This document shows, piece after piece, positions 1-8,081 of a stretch of DNA of 64,000 nt (position 1 is the first letter of the stretch; every line of letters starts with the position of its first letter). The translations under genes and the position numbers were made by a program. A model generated the notes under the pieces. It was not told the origin of the DNA and did not search any database. It was given only the letters and a program-made list of their open reading frames with translations. The stretch is from Moniliella sp. 'wahieum' (Eukaryota; Basidiomycota; Moniliellomycetes; Moniliellales; Moniliellaceae). The stretch spans positions 496,001 through 560,000 of the forward strand of contig RSEE01000011.1 in NCBI GenBank assembly GCA_003971905.1. Reading direction: 5' to 3'.

Positions 1-2
1 CG

Positions 3-1820
3 GCCATTCCCCCGCCGCACCCCCCACCTTCACACTCTGGCCCAGCTCCTTCTCCCCCTCTGCATGCTACTCTCCGCGCCCTCCATGTCGCTCTCCCTGG
101 CGACGCTGCACCGTCTCACCCTGCTTCCGATTGGGTGCCCCTCACCCTTGCGTCCTCTCCCTCGGCCGTGTCGAAAAGAAATCCCATCGTCTTCTCGTCC
201 GCCCTTTCTCCCCCCCCTGTGCTTCTTGGTCCGCCTGTCCCTCCCCCCGCCACACCCCCACCACCACCCAAGTCCAATCCATGGGCACGACCCAAGGCCT
301 GGACCCAGCTCGATGCTGTGAAAAGCCGTCCTAGCCTGACCATCTACGAGGGTCCTGTGCCGGACTCCACCCCCGCACCCGCTCCCACGTCTGACTTCCC
401 GAAGCCTCCTGGTGTGCCATCTGCCTCTGCAGCGGCGCTCGAAGCCGCATTAAACCACGCAGCCAGCAACCCGCTTGCTCCTCCCGTCCTCCCACGCGGG
501 CTGATCAACACAGGCAACATGTGCTTCGCCAACAGCATTCTCCAAGCTCTGGTGCACTGCGCTCCATTTGCGAACCTGTTCCGTGCTAAGGAGCTACGCC
601 AAGGCGCTTTTGCTCCCACACATCCTCTCGCTCTGTTCCCATCGCTTGGGAAGGAAGTGGAGCCGGCGGGCCCGGCCGCCGGGCAGCTGGTTCGTGCCAT
701 GGTTGAATTTGTGGCCCAATTCCCCTTACCCAAATCCGAGCCCGCGCCAGAACCCTTTGTGCCGACCGGGGTGTACGATGCGATGGGTCAGAGCGGCCGA
801 TCGGCGCTGCGAGCGATGCAATACGGCACCACGCAACACGATGCCGAGGAGTTCCTCAACCTCCTCCTCGATACCTTGCACGACGAACTTCTGTACGCCA
901 CTTCATCCCAGTCCGAGGCACCGCTGGCTGGCGGGGTGCGTTCCCCGCCCTCTTCCTCGCCTGTCTCGGGCACCGAAAACGGATGGCAAGCTGTTACATC
1001 AAGCAAGGCCAAGCCTCCTCGCCCAGCCACAGGCAAACCAAGTCCGACGCCAGCTCAGGTTGCGCAGACGTTTGCGGCAGCCTACTTTTCGGTTGGCCAA
1101 TCCTCTTCGGGCCTGTCGGGGGTCAACGAGGCACTGTCTCCGATCATTCGTCTGTTTGGAGGCATGACGCGCTCTACTCTGCGGTACACCACGGTCGTTG
1201 GTACGCCCGGTGCGCGTGCGGGTGCAGGCCACACCCGCACGCGCGAAAGCGTGACGCGCGAAGCGTTCCTAACCCTGCCACTGCATATTGCGGACCCGCA
1301 TGTGGTGCGGGTGGAGGATGCACTGGCCCAGCTGGCACATGTGGAAGTCATGGGCACCACCTCCACAGCGACCGAGACGACGAGGATCACAAAGCAAGTG
1401 CAACTGGAGCAGTTGCCAGCTGTGCTGTTGGTCCAGCTGAAACGCTTCGTGTTTGATCCGGTGGTGGGCACACCGCAAAAGCTCGAAAAAGAAGTCCGCT
1501 TCGACCAGCACCTCTTCCTTCCGCCCGAAACGCTGGTAGGCGGAGCCAAAACCCAGTCCTTCTCCACCGGGCGCGCGTACCGGCTGTTTGCAGTGGTGTA
1601 CCACCACGGTACCCATGCCTCAGCAGGCCACTACACCGTCGACGTCCTCCGTCCGCGCTGGGAAGAGGAGGCAGAAGGCTGGGTGCACATTGACGACACG
1701 GTCCTGACGCCCATCCTGCCGGCGGCAGTGGTGGGCCGGGAAAACGAGCCGCCGGTCCGCGGCCACGACGGCACACCGTACCTGCTGCTGTACATGCGCG
1801 AGCCGGCGCGGGCTCGCTAA
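3..1820 (+). CDS. UBP3: UBP3/USP10-type ubiquitin carboxyl-terminal hydrolase, 5' partial
   Basis: Cysteine protease that removes ubiquitin from proteins; the yeast Ubp3 and human USP10 relatives act with the Bre5/G3BP cofactor. The frame is open from the window edge with no stop, so the true start lies upstream; the first in-frame GTG at 135 is not a credible start. The Cys box GLINTGNMCFANSILQAL has its catalytic Cys near base 522. A QHDAEEFLNLLLDTLHDELL block follows near 830, then LKRFVFDP near 1440, and the His box HHGTHASAGHYTVDV near 1600. The protein ends YLLLYMREPARAR, as expected for a USP C-terminus. The N-terminal 120 residues are Pro/Ser-rich and probably disordered. No frame breaks occur over 1.8 kb, unlike many neighbours. 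Family is certain; the UBP3 subfamily rests on overall layout. Confidence 0.9.
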   Translation, partial: AIPPPHPPPSHSGPAPSPPLHATLRALHVALPGDAAPSHPASDWVPLTLASSPSAVSKRNPIVFSSALSPPPVLLGPPVPPPATPPPPPKSNPWARPKAWTQLDAVKSRPSLTIYEGPVPDSTPAPAPTSDFPKPPGVPSASAAALEAALNHAASNPLAPPVLPRGLINTGNMCFANSILQALVHCAPFANLFRAKELRQGAFAPTHPLALFPSLGKEVEPAGPAAGQLVRAMVEFVAQFPLPKSEPAPEPFVPTGVYDAMGQSGRSALRAMQYGTTQHDAEEFLNLLLDTLHDELLYATSSQSEAPLAGGVRSPPSSSPVSGTENGWQAVTSSKAKPPRPATGKPSPTPAQVAQTFAAAYFSVGQSSSGLSGVNEALSPIIRLFGGMTRSTLRYTTVVGTPGARAGAGHTRTRESVTREAFLTLPLHIADPHVVRVEDALAQLAHVEVMGTTSTATETTRITKQVQLEQLPAVLLVQLKRFVFDPVVGTPQKLEKEVRFDQHLFLPPETLVGGAKTQSFSTGRAYRLFAVVYHHGTHASAGHYTVDVLRPRWEEEAEGWVHIDDTVLTPILPAAVVGRENEPPVRGHDGTPYLLLYMREPARAR

Positions 1821-2012
1821 GCGTACGCACGGCGGGCCAGAGGAGCCGCTGGGTTACGCTCGTTTGCATGCATATGTTCTGCTAGCTGTATTGCCGACGA
1901 AGGACGACCTCATAGACCCAATCAGTCTCGATCCGTAGTAGTTCATTGGGTCCTACATGCCAAAACAACCCCTGCTGTTGGACCTTCGTTCTGCGGCCTC
2001 CGATACCATTCA

Positions 2013-2101
2013 GGCGAGATAGCGAAGTGGTTAACGCGCTGTGTTCAGGTTCTTCCTAACCGCAGTCCTCCGGGGCGTGGGTTCGAATCCCACTCTCGTC
2101 A
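2013..2101 (+). tRNA. tRNA-Leu(CAG) with a 10-nt intron
   Basis: A 7-bp acceptor stem pairs GGCGAGA (2013-2019) with TCTCGTC (2094-2100), including one G-U pair, and base 2101 is the discriminator A. The D arm is GCG/CGC and the T arm is GTGGG-TTCGAAT-CCCAC. The anticodon stem is CTGTG/CGCAG. Its loop is 17 nt, which is a 7-nt loop with anticodon CAG plus about 10 nt inserted after position 37, the standard place for a eukaryotic tRNA intron. A long variable arm (TCCTCCGGGGC) marks a class II tRNA such as leucine. It reads CTG codons, consistent with standard CTG=Leu usage. Confidence 0.93.
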
Positions 2102-2102
2102 C

Positions 2103-2108
2103 TTTTTT
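2103..2108 (+). terminator. RNA polymerase III T6 terminator
   Basis: A run of six T starts two bases after the tRNA discriminator base, as expected for Pol III termination. Confidence 0.8.
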
Positions 2109-2411
2109 GCCCGACTGTGGAGCTCAGGCCAGCTTTTAGCCCATCAGCATTGATTCTGGCTGCTTCTGTTTTCAATGATGCATACCCTGACGGATTCTGT
2201 GTATATCTACTAGAGGACCACCGGCCCCTCTCTCATCCTCCGCCCCTTGGTGATCATTCAACGTTCACGGTAAACATACCTACTTCTAAACAGCAGCCCC
2301 CTCGCGGCCTCATGAGATGGTCGCATAAAAATGCCAATTGTGCAGCAAAGTACGTTTGTTTCTTGGGCGATTGGAACCACAGATTAGCTCCTCTTGCCAT
2401 GTCAAAAAGCC
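2109..2411. other. Intergenic spacer
   Basis: Lies between the tRNA and the 3' end of the minus-strand DAHP synthase gene. Lower GC than the flanking genes; no gene, repeat or RNA was recognised. Confidence 0.6.
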
Positions 2412-4176
2412 CTAGGGCCGTGTCTCAATGCCCTTGACCAGCTCCGCCAGCAAATCGTCTTCTTGTGACCCGCTCTCGGCCGAATGGCTCGGCCCCGTCC
2501 GTGGGGCGGGCGAAGCGCCACGGTGGACAGAGGGATCCCGGCTGAAAGCAGCATGGGCGTTTCGGGGAGTACGACCGGCCTTGCGTCGTTGAGCCTTGAG
2601 GAAGGAGCTGATGACAAACGCAATGTCCAGACTCTGTTCGTAGTTGAGTCGTGGATCGCAGTGAGAGCGGTACCGCTTAGCCAGGTCCGTCGGGCCCAGC
2701 TGCATGCTCCCGCCCAAGCATTCTGTCACGCTGAACCCGGACTCGTCAATTTCGCCAGTCAACTCGAGGTGGGCGCCAAGACGGCTGCCCAGCGACGCGT
2801 GGATCTTGAGAGCCCGCACCAGCTCCGTCACAATGTCGGCAAACCGGCGGGTCTTGATCCCGGCATCGCCAGGGGCGGTGACGGTGTTGCCATGCATGGG
2901 GTCACAGCACCAGATCACCGCATCCCGATGAGCCGATGCTTGCACGGCCTGAATGTGCGCCGGCAGCAGCGCGTTCTTGCTGGCTCCGTACCGGCAGATG
3001 AGCGTGACCCGTCCGGCCTCATGCTGCGGATTGACGAGGTCCAGCATGGCCACCAGCTCGGCCGGCTGCATCGTCGGCCCCACTTTGATCCCGATCGGGT
3101 TGCGGATGCCACGGAAAAACTCCACGTGCGCCCCGTCCAGTTGACGCGTCCGATCCCCAAGCCAGATGGTATGTGCAGAGAGGGCGTAGGCACCCACCTC
3201 CTCCTCAGAGGGAAGTACCATGGAGCTGGCTGGCGTCGACGCAGCCGAGTCCAGTGGAGTGCGTGCACTGGTGGGAAGGGTAGCGTAGCGTGTAAGCGCT
3301 TCCTCGTACTCTAGCATTAGCCCCTCGTGGCTGATGTAGTAGTCCACCGAGCTCAGCGGCCCAGCTGCGGCGCGAAGTAGGAGTGCCGGCCCCGGAAGGG
3401 TCGGCTCCAATGGTGCGCATAAACTCGAGAGAGTCCGTGAGGGAATCGACAATGCCCTCAAACTCGGCTTGGAGGGTGGGGGAGCGGACGTGCTCAAAGG
3501 ACCACTGCATTGGTGCATGCAAGTCGGCAAAACCGCTGCCCAGGGACGCACGCAAATGGTTGAGCGTTGCAGTGGAGTAGAAGTAGGCCCGCATCAAACG
3601 CTCAGGGTCGGGAACGCGCTCCTCCAGCCCAAAGCCATTAACATTGTCTCCTCGGAACGAAAGAACCTCCTTCTCTTGGTCATCTACCTTAACAATCTCC
3701 GTGGGCTTGGACCGAGGCTTGGCGTACTGCCCGGCGATCCGCCCAATGCGCACCACGGGTGTCCGCGCGCCCCAGATACTAATGAGGCTCATGACCAACA
3801 CAAGCTTGAGCTTGGCCTCGATCTGGGCCGGATCACAGTACGAAAACAGCTCGGCACAATCGCCAGCCTGGAGGAGGAAAGCGCGGCCGGCGGCAACCTC
3901 GGAGAGAGCACCCCGCAGACGTTCCACCTCACCGGGAGTTACGAGGCCAGGAAGCGAGCTGAGGCGCTGGCAGACGCCATTGAGCTTGTCGGTGTCGGGA
4001 TAGACAACGTCCTGGGCGACAGGCTTGGTGCGCCACGAGCTGGGCGTCCAGTGGGGGGCATGGCGGGCAGGCGGTGATGGTGGCGCGAATGGGCAGAGGC
4101 GCGGGTGGATCGACAGTGCTGGGGCCGGTGTGGCTGCCCAGTCTTCTGGCGGAGACAAAAAAAGCGGTTGAGTCAT
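2412..4176 (-). CDS. Class II 3-deoxy-D-arabino-heptulosonate-7-phosphate synthase
   Basis: First enzyme of the shikimate pathway, condensing phosphoenolpyruvate and erythrose 4-phosphate; cytosolic in fungi. This is the plant/Mycobacterium-type class II enzyme, not the yeast ARO3/ARO4 type. The N-terminal frame carries WTPSSWRTKPVAQDVVYPD, LQAGDCAELFSYCD, RIGRIAGQYAKPRS and FRGDNVNGF. The C-terminal frame carries VDYYISHEGLMLEYEEALTR, GIKVGPTM, CDPMHGNT, HLELTGE and EQSLDIAF. These blocks are in family order but the frame changes near 3385, just before VDYYISHEG, which looks like a one-base indel. The ATG at 4176 (MTQPLFLSPPEDW) was preferred to the alternative at 4284, since the family starts close to the WTPSSWR block. 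The C-terminus has a low-complexity tail of about 50 residues. Divergent from the Hsp20-like gene. Confidence 0.9.
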
Positions 4177-4321
4177 GCAGTACCGCCAACGCTGGCCCTG
4201 TGCGAGCTGCCCGCAGTGTTGGCGCTTGAAATTGCAATTTGGACTTTCGGCCTGTCGGCCAAGCGCGGGACAAAGCCAAGCCAAACCAAAACCAAATTAA
4301 CCAGCCGAACCCAGGGCCATT

Positions 4322-4331
4322 CACGTGCACC
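4322..4331. promoter_or_regulatory. CACGTGCACC element
   Basis: E-box-like CACGTG with a CACC flank in the divergent promoter between DAHP synthase and the Hsp20-like gene. The same 10-mer recurs at 17701, 56605 and 59023. A second CACGTG lies near 4376. bHLH (Cbf1-type) binding is inference. Confidence 0.4.
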
Positions 4332-4537
4332 GCCTCCAGCGTGTCACATCGCGCCGTGCCCAAGTCACGTGGCCCCGCACCGGCCGAAGGTTCTAGTAGC
4401 TTCGCCACGGCTCCACCACCTGCGGCCATGATCGACCGGGCAGCAGCACGCGTCGTCGACGCCCAACGAATGCCGACGATGGCCAGCGACGCAATCCATC
4501 CATATCACCCTGCGCTCATCCCCACAGGCGGGGAGTG

Positions 4538-4545
4538 TATAAAAG
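4538..4545 (+). promoter_or_regulatory. TATA box of the Hsp20-like gene
   Basis: TATAAAAG, 67-74 bases upstream of the ATG at 4612. A strong consensus TATA is typical of inducible fungal genes, which fits a stress protein. Confidence 0.7.
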
Positions 4546-4611
4546 CTACCGCTGCTAGCACCCTCGGCCTGCTCGTCTCATCTCTCCCACATCCACCGTC
4601 CACACCCCGCC

Positions 4612-6615
4612 ATGTCAGGCTTCTACCCCTTCGTCTACCAGCCCGGGTACGAGCGCATCGTCCTCGACGACTATCGTACCCTCCAAGCCAGACAGCAGGC
4701 TGCAGCCGAGCAAGCCTATCTTGAAGCTGCACTGGTCGAGGCCGCGCAGCACGAGGCACGCCAGGCTGAGCTCCGTCGTCAAGTTGAACTCCGTCGGCAA
4801 GCCGAACTTCGCCGTCAAGTTGAACTCCGTCGGCAAGCCGAACTTCGTCTTCAAGCCGAACTTTGCCGTCAAGCTGAACTCCGTCGTCAAGCCGAACTCC
4901 GTCGTCAAGTCGAACTTCGCCGTCAAGTTGAACTCCGTGTCGAAGCTCAACTTCGTCTCCAGGCTCAACTGCGCCGGGAAGTCGAGCTACAGCGCCTGGC
5001 CGAACTACGTCGTTGGGCTAAGGTTCACGAAGCCCAGCTGCAACGTGCCAGACAAGCGGCTTACCAACGCTGGGTTGAGCAGCAGGCCCAGCCCAGTCTG
5101 GCATGGACCATCGCTTTGGACCCAGTCCCGTCGGAACAAGAGAACAAGTCCGGCTGCTCTGAAAAGGGGTCTTGCACTTGCGCCTCGGGCGCTTGCGCGT
5201 CAGGTGCCTGTGCCTGTGCCCAGAAGCCTTCGCCCTCACCCGCCAAGCCTCCCGCCGCAGCCCCTGCGACCGAACCGGAGGTGACCACGGAGACCCCAAC
5301 CAAGGCGGCCGAGGAGGAGTTCTTCACTTCGATCTTGGAAACACTCCTTTCGCGCGCCAGGGAGACAATCGACGATGACTCGGCTGTCGCTCCCCCCCAG
5401 CAGCAGGAACCAGAGAAGGAGGAGGACGAAGACCCGTTCACACGTGCGCTATTCCATTTGATGGACCGTGTCCTGGAGCCAACCGGACCTGCCTCTACTG
5501 ATGACGCTGCTGCGTCTTCGTCAACGGATGCGTCTCCTGCCCCCGAAGAATCCGCGCCTGAATCATCTTCTTCCAAGGACGCCGCGCCAGAGGTGCCCGC
5601 TCGTGAGAAGACGACTTCTGCCGCCACGGAGGCCACACAGCCCTCAGAGTCGGCTCAGCCTACCGCTGCTGTGTCCTCCACCCCTCCATCTGAACCATCG
5701 GACCCGCTGATCACAGTTGCCGAGGCACTGAAGGAACGCGTAGCCCAGAAGGATGAGGCTGAGGTGCCCTCGGAATCGGCATCTGTACCGGACGAGGATC
5801 CGTACGTGAGCATTATTCGTCAGCTCATGGCTCAAGTTTTGGACGTTCCCGGGCATGAGGAGGCCACCGATGAGCTTCAGCCGACGCCAAAGGCCACACC
5901 CGCTGCCCCTGAGCTTGCATCCTCTTCTGCTCCGGAGGAGGCATCCGCCCAACCCGTTACGGAGCCTGCTACTGAGCCTGCTAACGAGCCTGCTACCGAG
6001 CCTGCCACCGAGCCTGCTACCGAGCCTGCCACCGAGCCTGCTACCGAGCCTGCCACCGATGCCACGGAACCAACCGGCGAATCCACCCTGGAGTCTGCAG
6101 CGGTTTCCGCCACGGCGCCTACCCCCGAGTCTACGGCAGAGCCTACTCCAGATCCTTCTCAAGAGCCGACTCCCGAGTCTACCACCGAACCTGCGTCGGA
6201 GTCCAAACCACTTTTCTTCTACCCTTTCTCGCCCAATCTCCAATTCGACGCGTCGAACTTTGACGCCAGCAAGCTGGATGTGAACTTGACGTCGGAGGGG
6301 GAAGTGCGGGTCAGTGGGCTATGGCCGAGCAAGACGAAGCGTCGTGCGCATGTGCGGGACGCGACGGACGATGGCGAGGAGATTTTGCTGGAGGATGATC
6401 TGTCGGACTCTGGCTCCGACAGCTCCAACAGCGATTTTGTTCAGGTCGCGCCGCCGGTTCATGTGAAGTTGCCTATCGAGGCAGATGCTCGTCAGATCCG
6501 CGCCGAGTTGACGGATGAGGGCTTTTCCTCCGGATCTAGACTCCCACCGGGCACTGTGTCGACTTGGTTTTTACCGTTTGGACAATGTCATTTGATCTTT
6601 CGCGCCATTTATTAA
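4612..6615 (+). CDS. Hsp20/alpha-crystallin-like protein with helical, Cys-rich and TEPA repeats
   Basis: Probably a small-heat-shock-related chaperone; substrate unknown. The N-terminus (MSGFYPFVYQPGYERIVLDDY) resembles the aromatic N-terminal arms of Hsp42-type proteins. About residues 50-125 are hexapeptide repeats of the (A/V)ELRRQ type that should be helical. A six-cysteine cluster sits near residues 180-201 (GCSEKGSCTCASGACASGAC followed by AC). Long acidic Ser/Pro/Glu stretches and a TEPA tetrapeptide array near 450-485 follow. The C-terminal region has FYPFSPNLQFDASNFDASKL, then VRVSGLW and VHVKLPIEADARQIRAELTD, which match the edge strands of an alpha-crystallin domain. The domain stops early after LTDEG, so the last about 25 residues may be out of frame. 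TATA-driven. The Hsp20 call is moderate; no close relative could be named. Confidence 0.6.
   Translation: MSGFYPFVYQPGYERIVLDDYRTLQARQQAAAEQAYLEAALVEAAQHEARQAELRRQVELRRQAELRRQVELRRQAELRLQAELCRQAELRRQAELRRQVELRRQVELRVEAQLRLQAQLRREVELQRLAELRRWAKVHEAQLQRARQAAYQRWVEQQAQPSLAWTIALDPVPSEQENKSGCSEKGSCTCASGACASGACACAQKPSPSPAKPPAAAPATEPEVTTETPTKAAEEEFFTSILETLLSRARETIDDDSAVAPPQQQEPEKEEDEDPFTRALFHLMDRVLEPTGPASTDDAAASSSTDASPAPEESAPESSSSKDAAPEVPAREKTTSAATEATQPSESAQPTAAVSSTPPSEPSDPLITVAEALKERVAQKDEAEVPSESASVPDEDPYVSIIRQLMAQVLDVPGHEEATDELQPTPKATPAAPELASSSAPEEASAQPVTEPATEPANEPATEPATEPATEPATEPATEPATDATEPTGESTLESAAVSATAPTPESTAEPTPDPSQEPTPESTTEPASESKPLFFYPFSPNLQFDASNFDASKLDVNLTSEGEVRVSGLWPSKTKRRAHVRDATDDGEEILLEDDLSDSGSDSSNSDFVQVAPPVHVKLPIEADARQIRAELTDEGFSSGSRLPPGTVSTWFLPFGQCHLIFRAIY
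4765..4990 (+). repeat. 18-bp tandem repeat coding (A/V)ELRRQ
   Basis: Roughly a dozen 18-bp units of the type GC(C/T)GAACT(C/T)CGTCGTCAA, each coding A/V-E-L-R-R-Q. Units diverge at third positions, so the array is old enough to have drifted while keeping the peptide. Confidence 0.85.
5961..6057 (+). repeat. 12-bp tandem repeat coding TEPA
   Basis: About eight units of GAGCCTGC(T/C)AC(C/T) code for repeated Glu-Pro-Ala-Thr (one unit Asn) inside the Hsp20-like gene; low-complexity linker. Confidence 0.85.
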
Positions 6616-7445
6616 CTTCTGTTGACACACTTGTTCATACTTGTTCATAGAGTAGCTAGGAGTGTGCATAACATCGTCGGCTTCCCAGTTCTTTCCACCT
6701 TCCACTGTTCAAAGAGACTACCAACGCAGCCACCTAGTATGAAGAGGACCTGAACGATTGCAACTATGCAATTTGAAAGGTCTTCAAACCCTTGATTAGA
6801 TCGATTGTTCTTTGCGCAATTCAAATGCAGGCTCAGACACTGTCTATTGGTCGACCCGGAGGGAGGGGGTATTGTGGTCGCGCCGAGGTGGTCGCCGGCG
6901 GCGCCCACACATGGTGACGGTGGGGTGCTACCGAGCACCACATGTCCTTCTGTCGCCCAACGATCCACAAGCCCTTTTGGTTGTCCTTACGCTGTCGCAC
7001 CCCGCACGCCACAGATGTTTTATCAACGAAGGGGAAGGGTCACAACAGGTACTATAGCGCACTGCTATCAGCAGCGCGGCACTTAGCGACTCCTCGGTAC
7101 TCCACGCGATCGGTGACCTTCGCCTTCTCACCCGGAGACTATCTCTATTAGCGGGCGCGTCGACTGCTTGGTTATAAGGCCAGCGTTCTTCGCCCACTAT
7201 CTTCCAGTCCCTGCCTCGTTCGTTGGCTCCATCGTTGAATCAGGCAGGCGGGTAGGTCCATCGCTTCCTTCTCAGCTGAGTTTCCAGGCCATATCCCTAC
7301 CAAGCAGGGATACAATAAGCCACCGCCTGATGGGGTATATACCCACGAATCAACGCTGACGAGACGCTGACCACGAAGGGAGAGGTGACTGGCGCCGACG
7401 CTGACCAGGAAACAACACGGTCCCCATCACACAAAGGACAGAGAG
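6616..7445. other. Intergenic region without a supported gene
   Basis: 830 bases downstream of the Hsp20-like gene. It holds only short ORFs in shifting frames. A TATATA at 7336-7341 lies 105 bases before the small ORF at 7446. No tRNA, repeat or conserved ORF was seen. Confidence 0.55.
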
Positions 7446-7676
7446 ATGTCGTCAGAGTACTACACCTACGTTTTCCAGTTCACCACCCCCGCCATGGAAC
7501 CAGTACAGGTGCGTGTACGCAAGACTGATCCGGATTTGGGTGCCGGCGTGCATCTGGTGCACCAGCTGGCCAATGAGCGCACATGCATCGGCATGAACCA
7601 GTCGACGTTTGTTTACCGTCTGGAGGACACACCTTGGGTCCGCGCTCAGCTGGCGCAGTTGGTGCGCATGACCTAA
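7446..7676 (+). CDS. Small conserved-looking ORF, 76 aa, function unknown
   Basis: Not recognised. The ORF starts at an ATG in purine-rich context (GAGAGATGTC) and codes for a compact, non-repetitive 76-residue protein (MSSEYYTYVFQFTTPAMEPV...) with mixed charge and no signal peptide or membrane segment. A TATA-like TATATA lies 105 bases upstream. Composition is unlike the Arg/Pro/Ser-rich shadow ORFs nearby, which argues for real coding. It lies tandem and upstream of eEF3. It could also be a short exon of a longer gene or a chance ORF. Confidence 0.45.
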   Translation: MSSEYYTYVFQFTTPAMEPVQVRVRKTDPDLGAGVHLVHQLANERTCIGMNQSTFVYRLEDTPWVRAQLAQLVRMT

Positions 7677-7881
7677 ACCGTTTTTGACGGTGCTTTTTTC
7701 GATGAGGGGCAAAGCAAAGGCGTATGCACAGGATGGTGCGGAAGCGATGTGCGCATATAGATCAGGCCAGCTCGCTAGGGTCGATGAGCGAAGGCAGACG
7801 CGAGGAAATGCGGCGAGTAGATGGAGGCGGGATGGGAAAAAAGCGCATGCGGCGCGAGGGATCCGAAGGTTGGCGATGTCG

Positions 7882-7895
7882 GTGACTAGTGACTG
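7882..7895. promoter_or_regulatory. TGACTAG heptamer array, two units
   Basis: GTGACTAGTGACTG, two 7-nt units, about 190 bases upstream of the eEF3 ATG. The same unit is repeated at 16710 and, inverted, at 41999. Confidence 0.4.
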
Positions 7896-8081
7896 ATTGC
7901 CCGGTTGGTTCAGATTGCGTTCCGGCTGGCCGGAGCGGTGCGGAGGCGCCCAGGGGCACGGGGGCATTCCCCGGCGCAGCGCCAGTGTCGGCTGAAATTT
8001 TTGCGTTGCGGCCGGCGTGGAAACGAAAAAAAAGGAACCCATCCACCCGCTCTCCACCTCCACCCTTCCACCTCCACCCCC

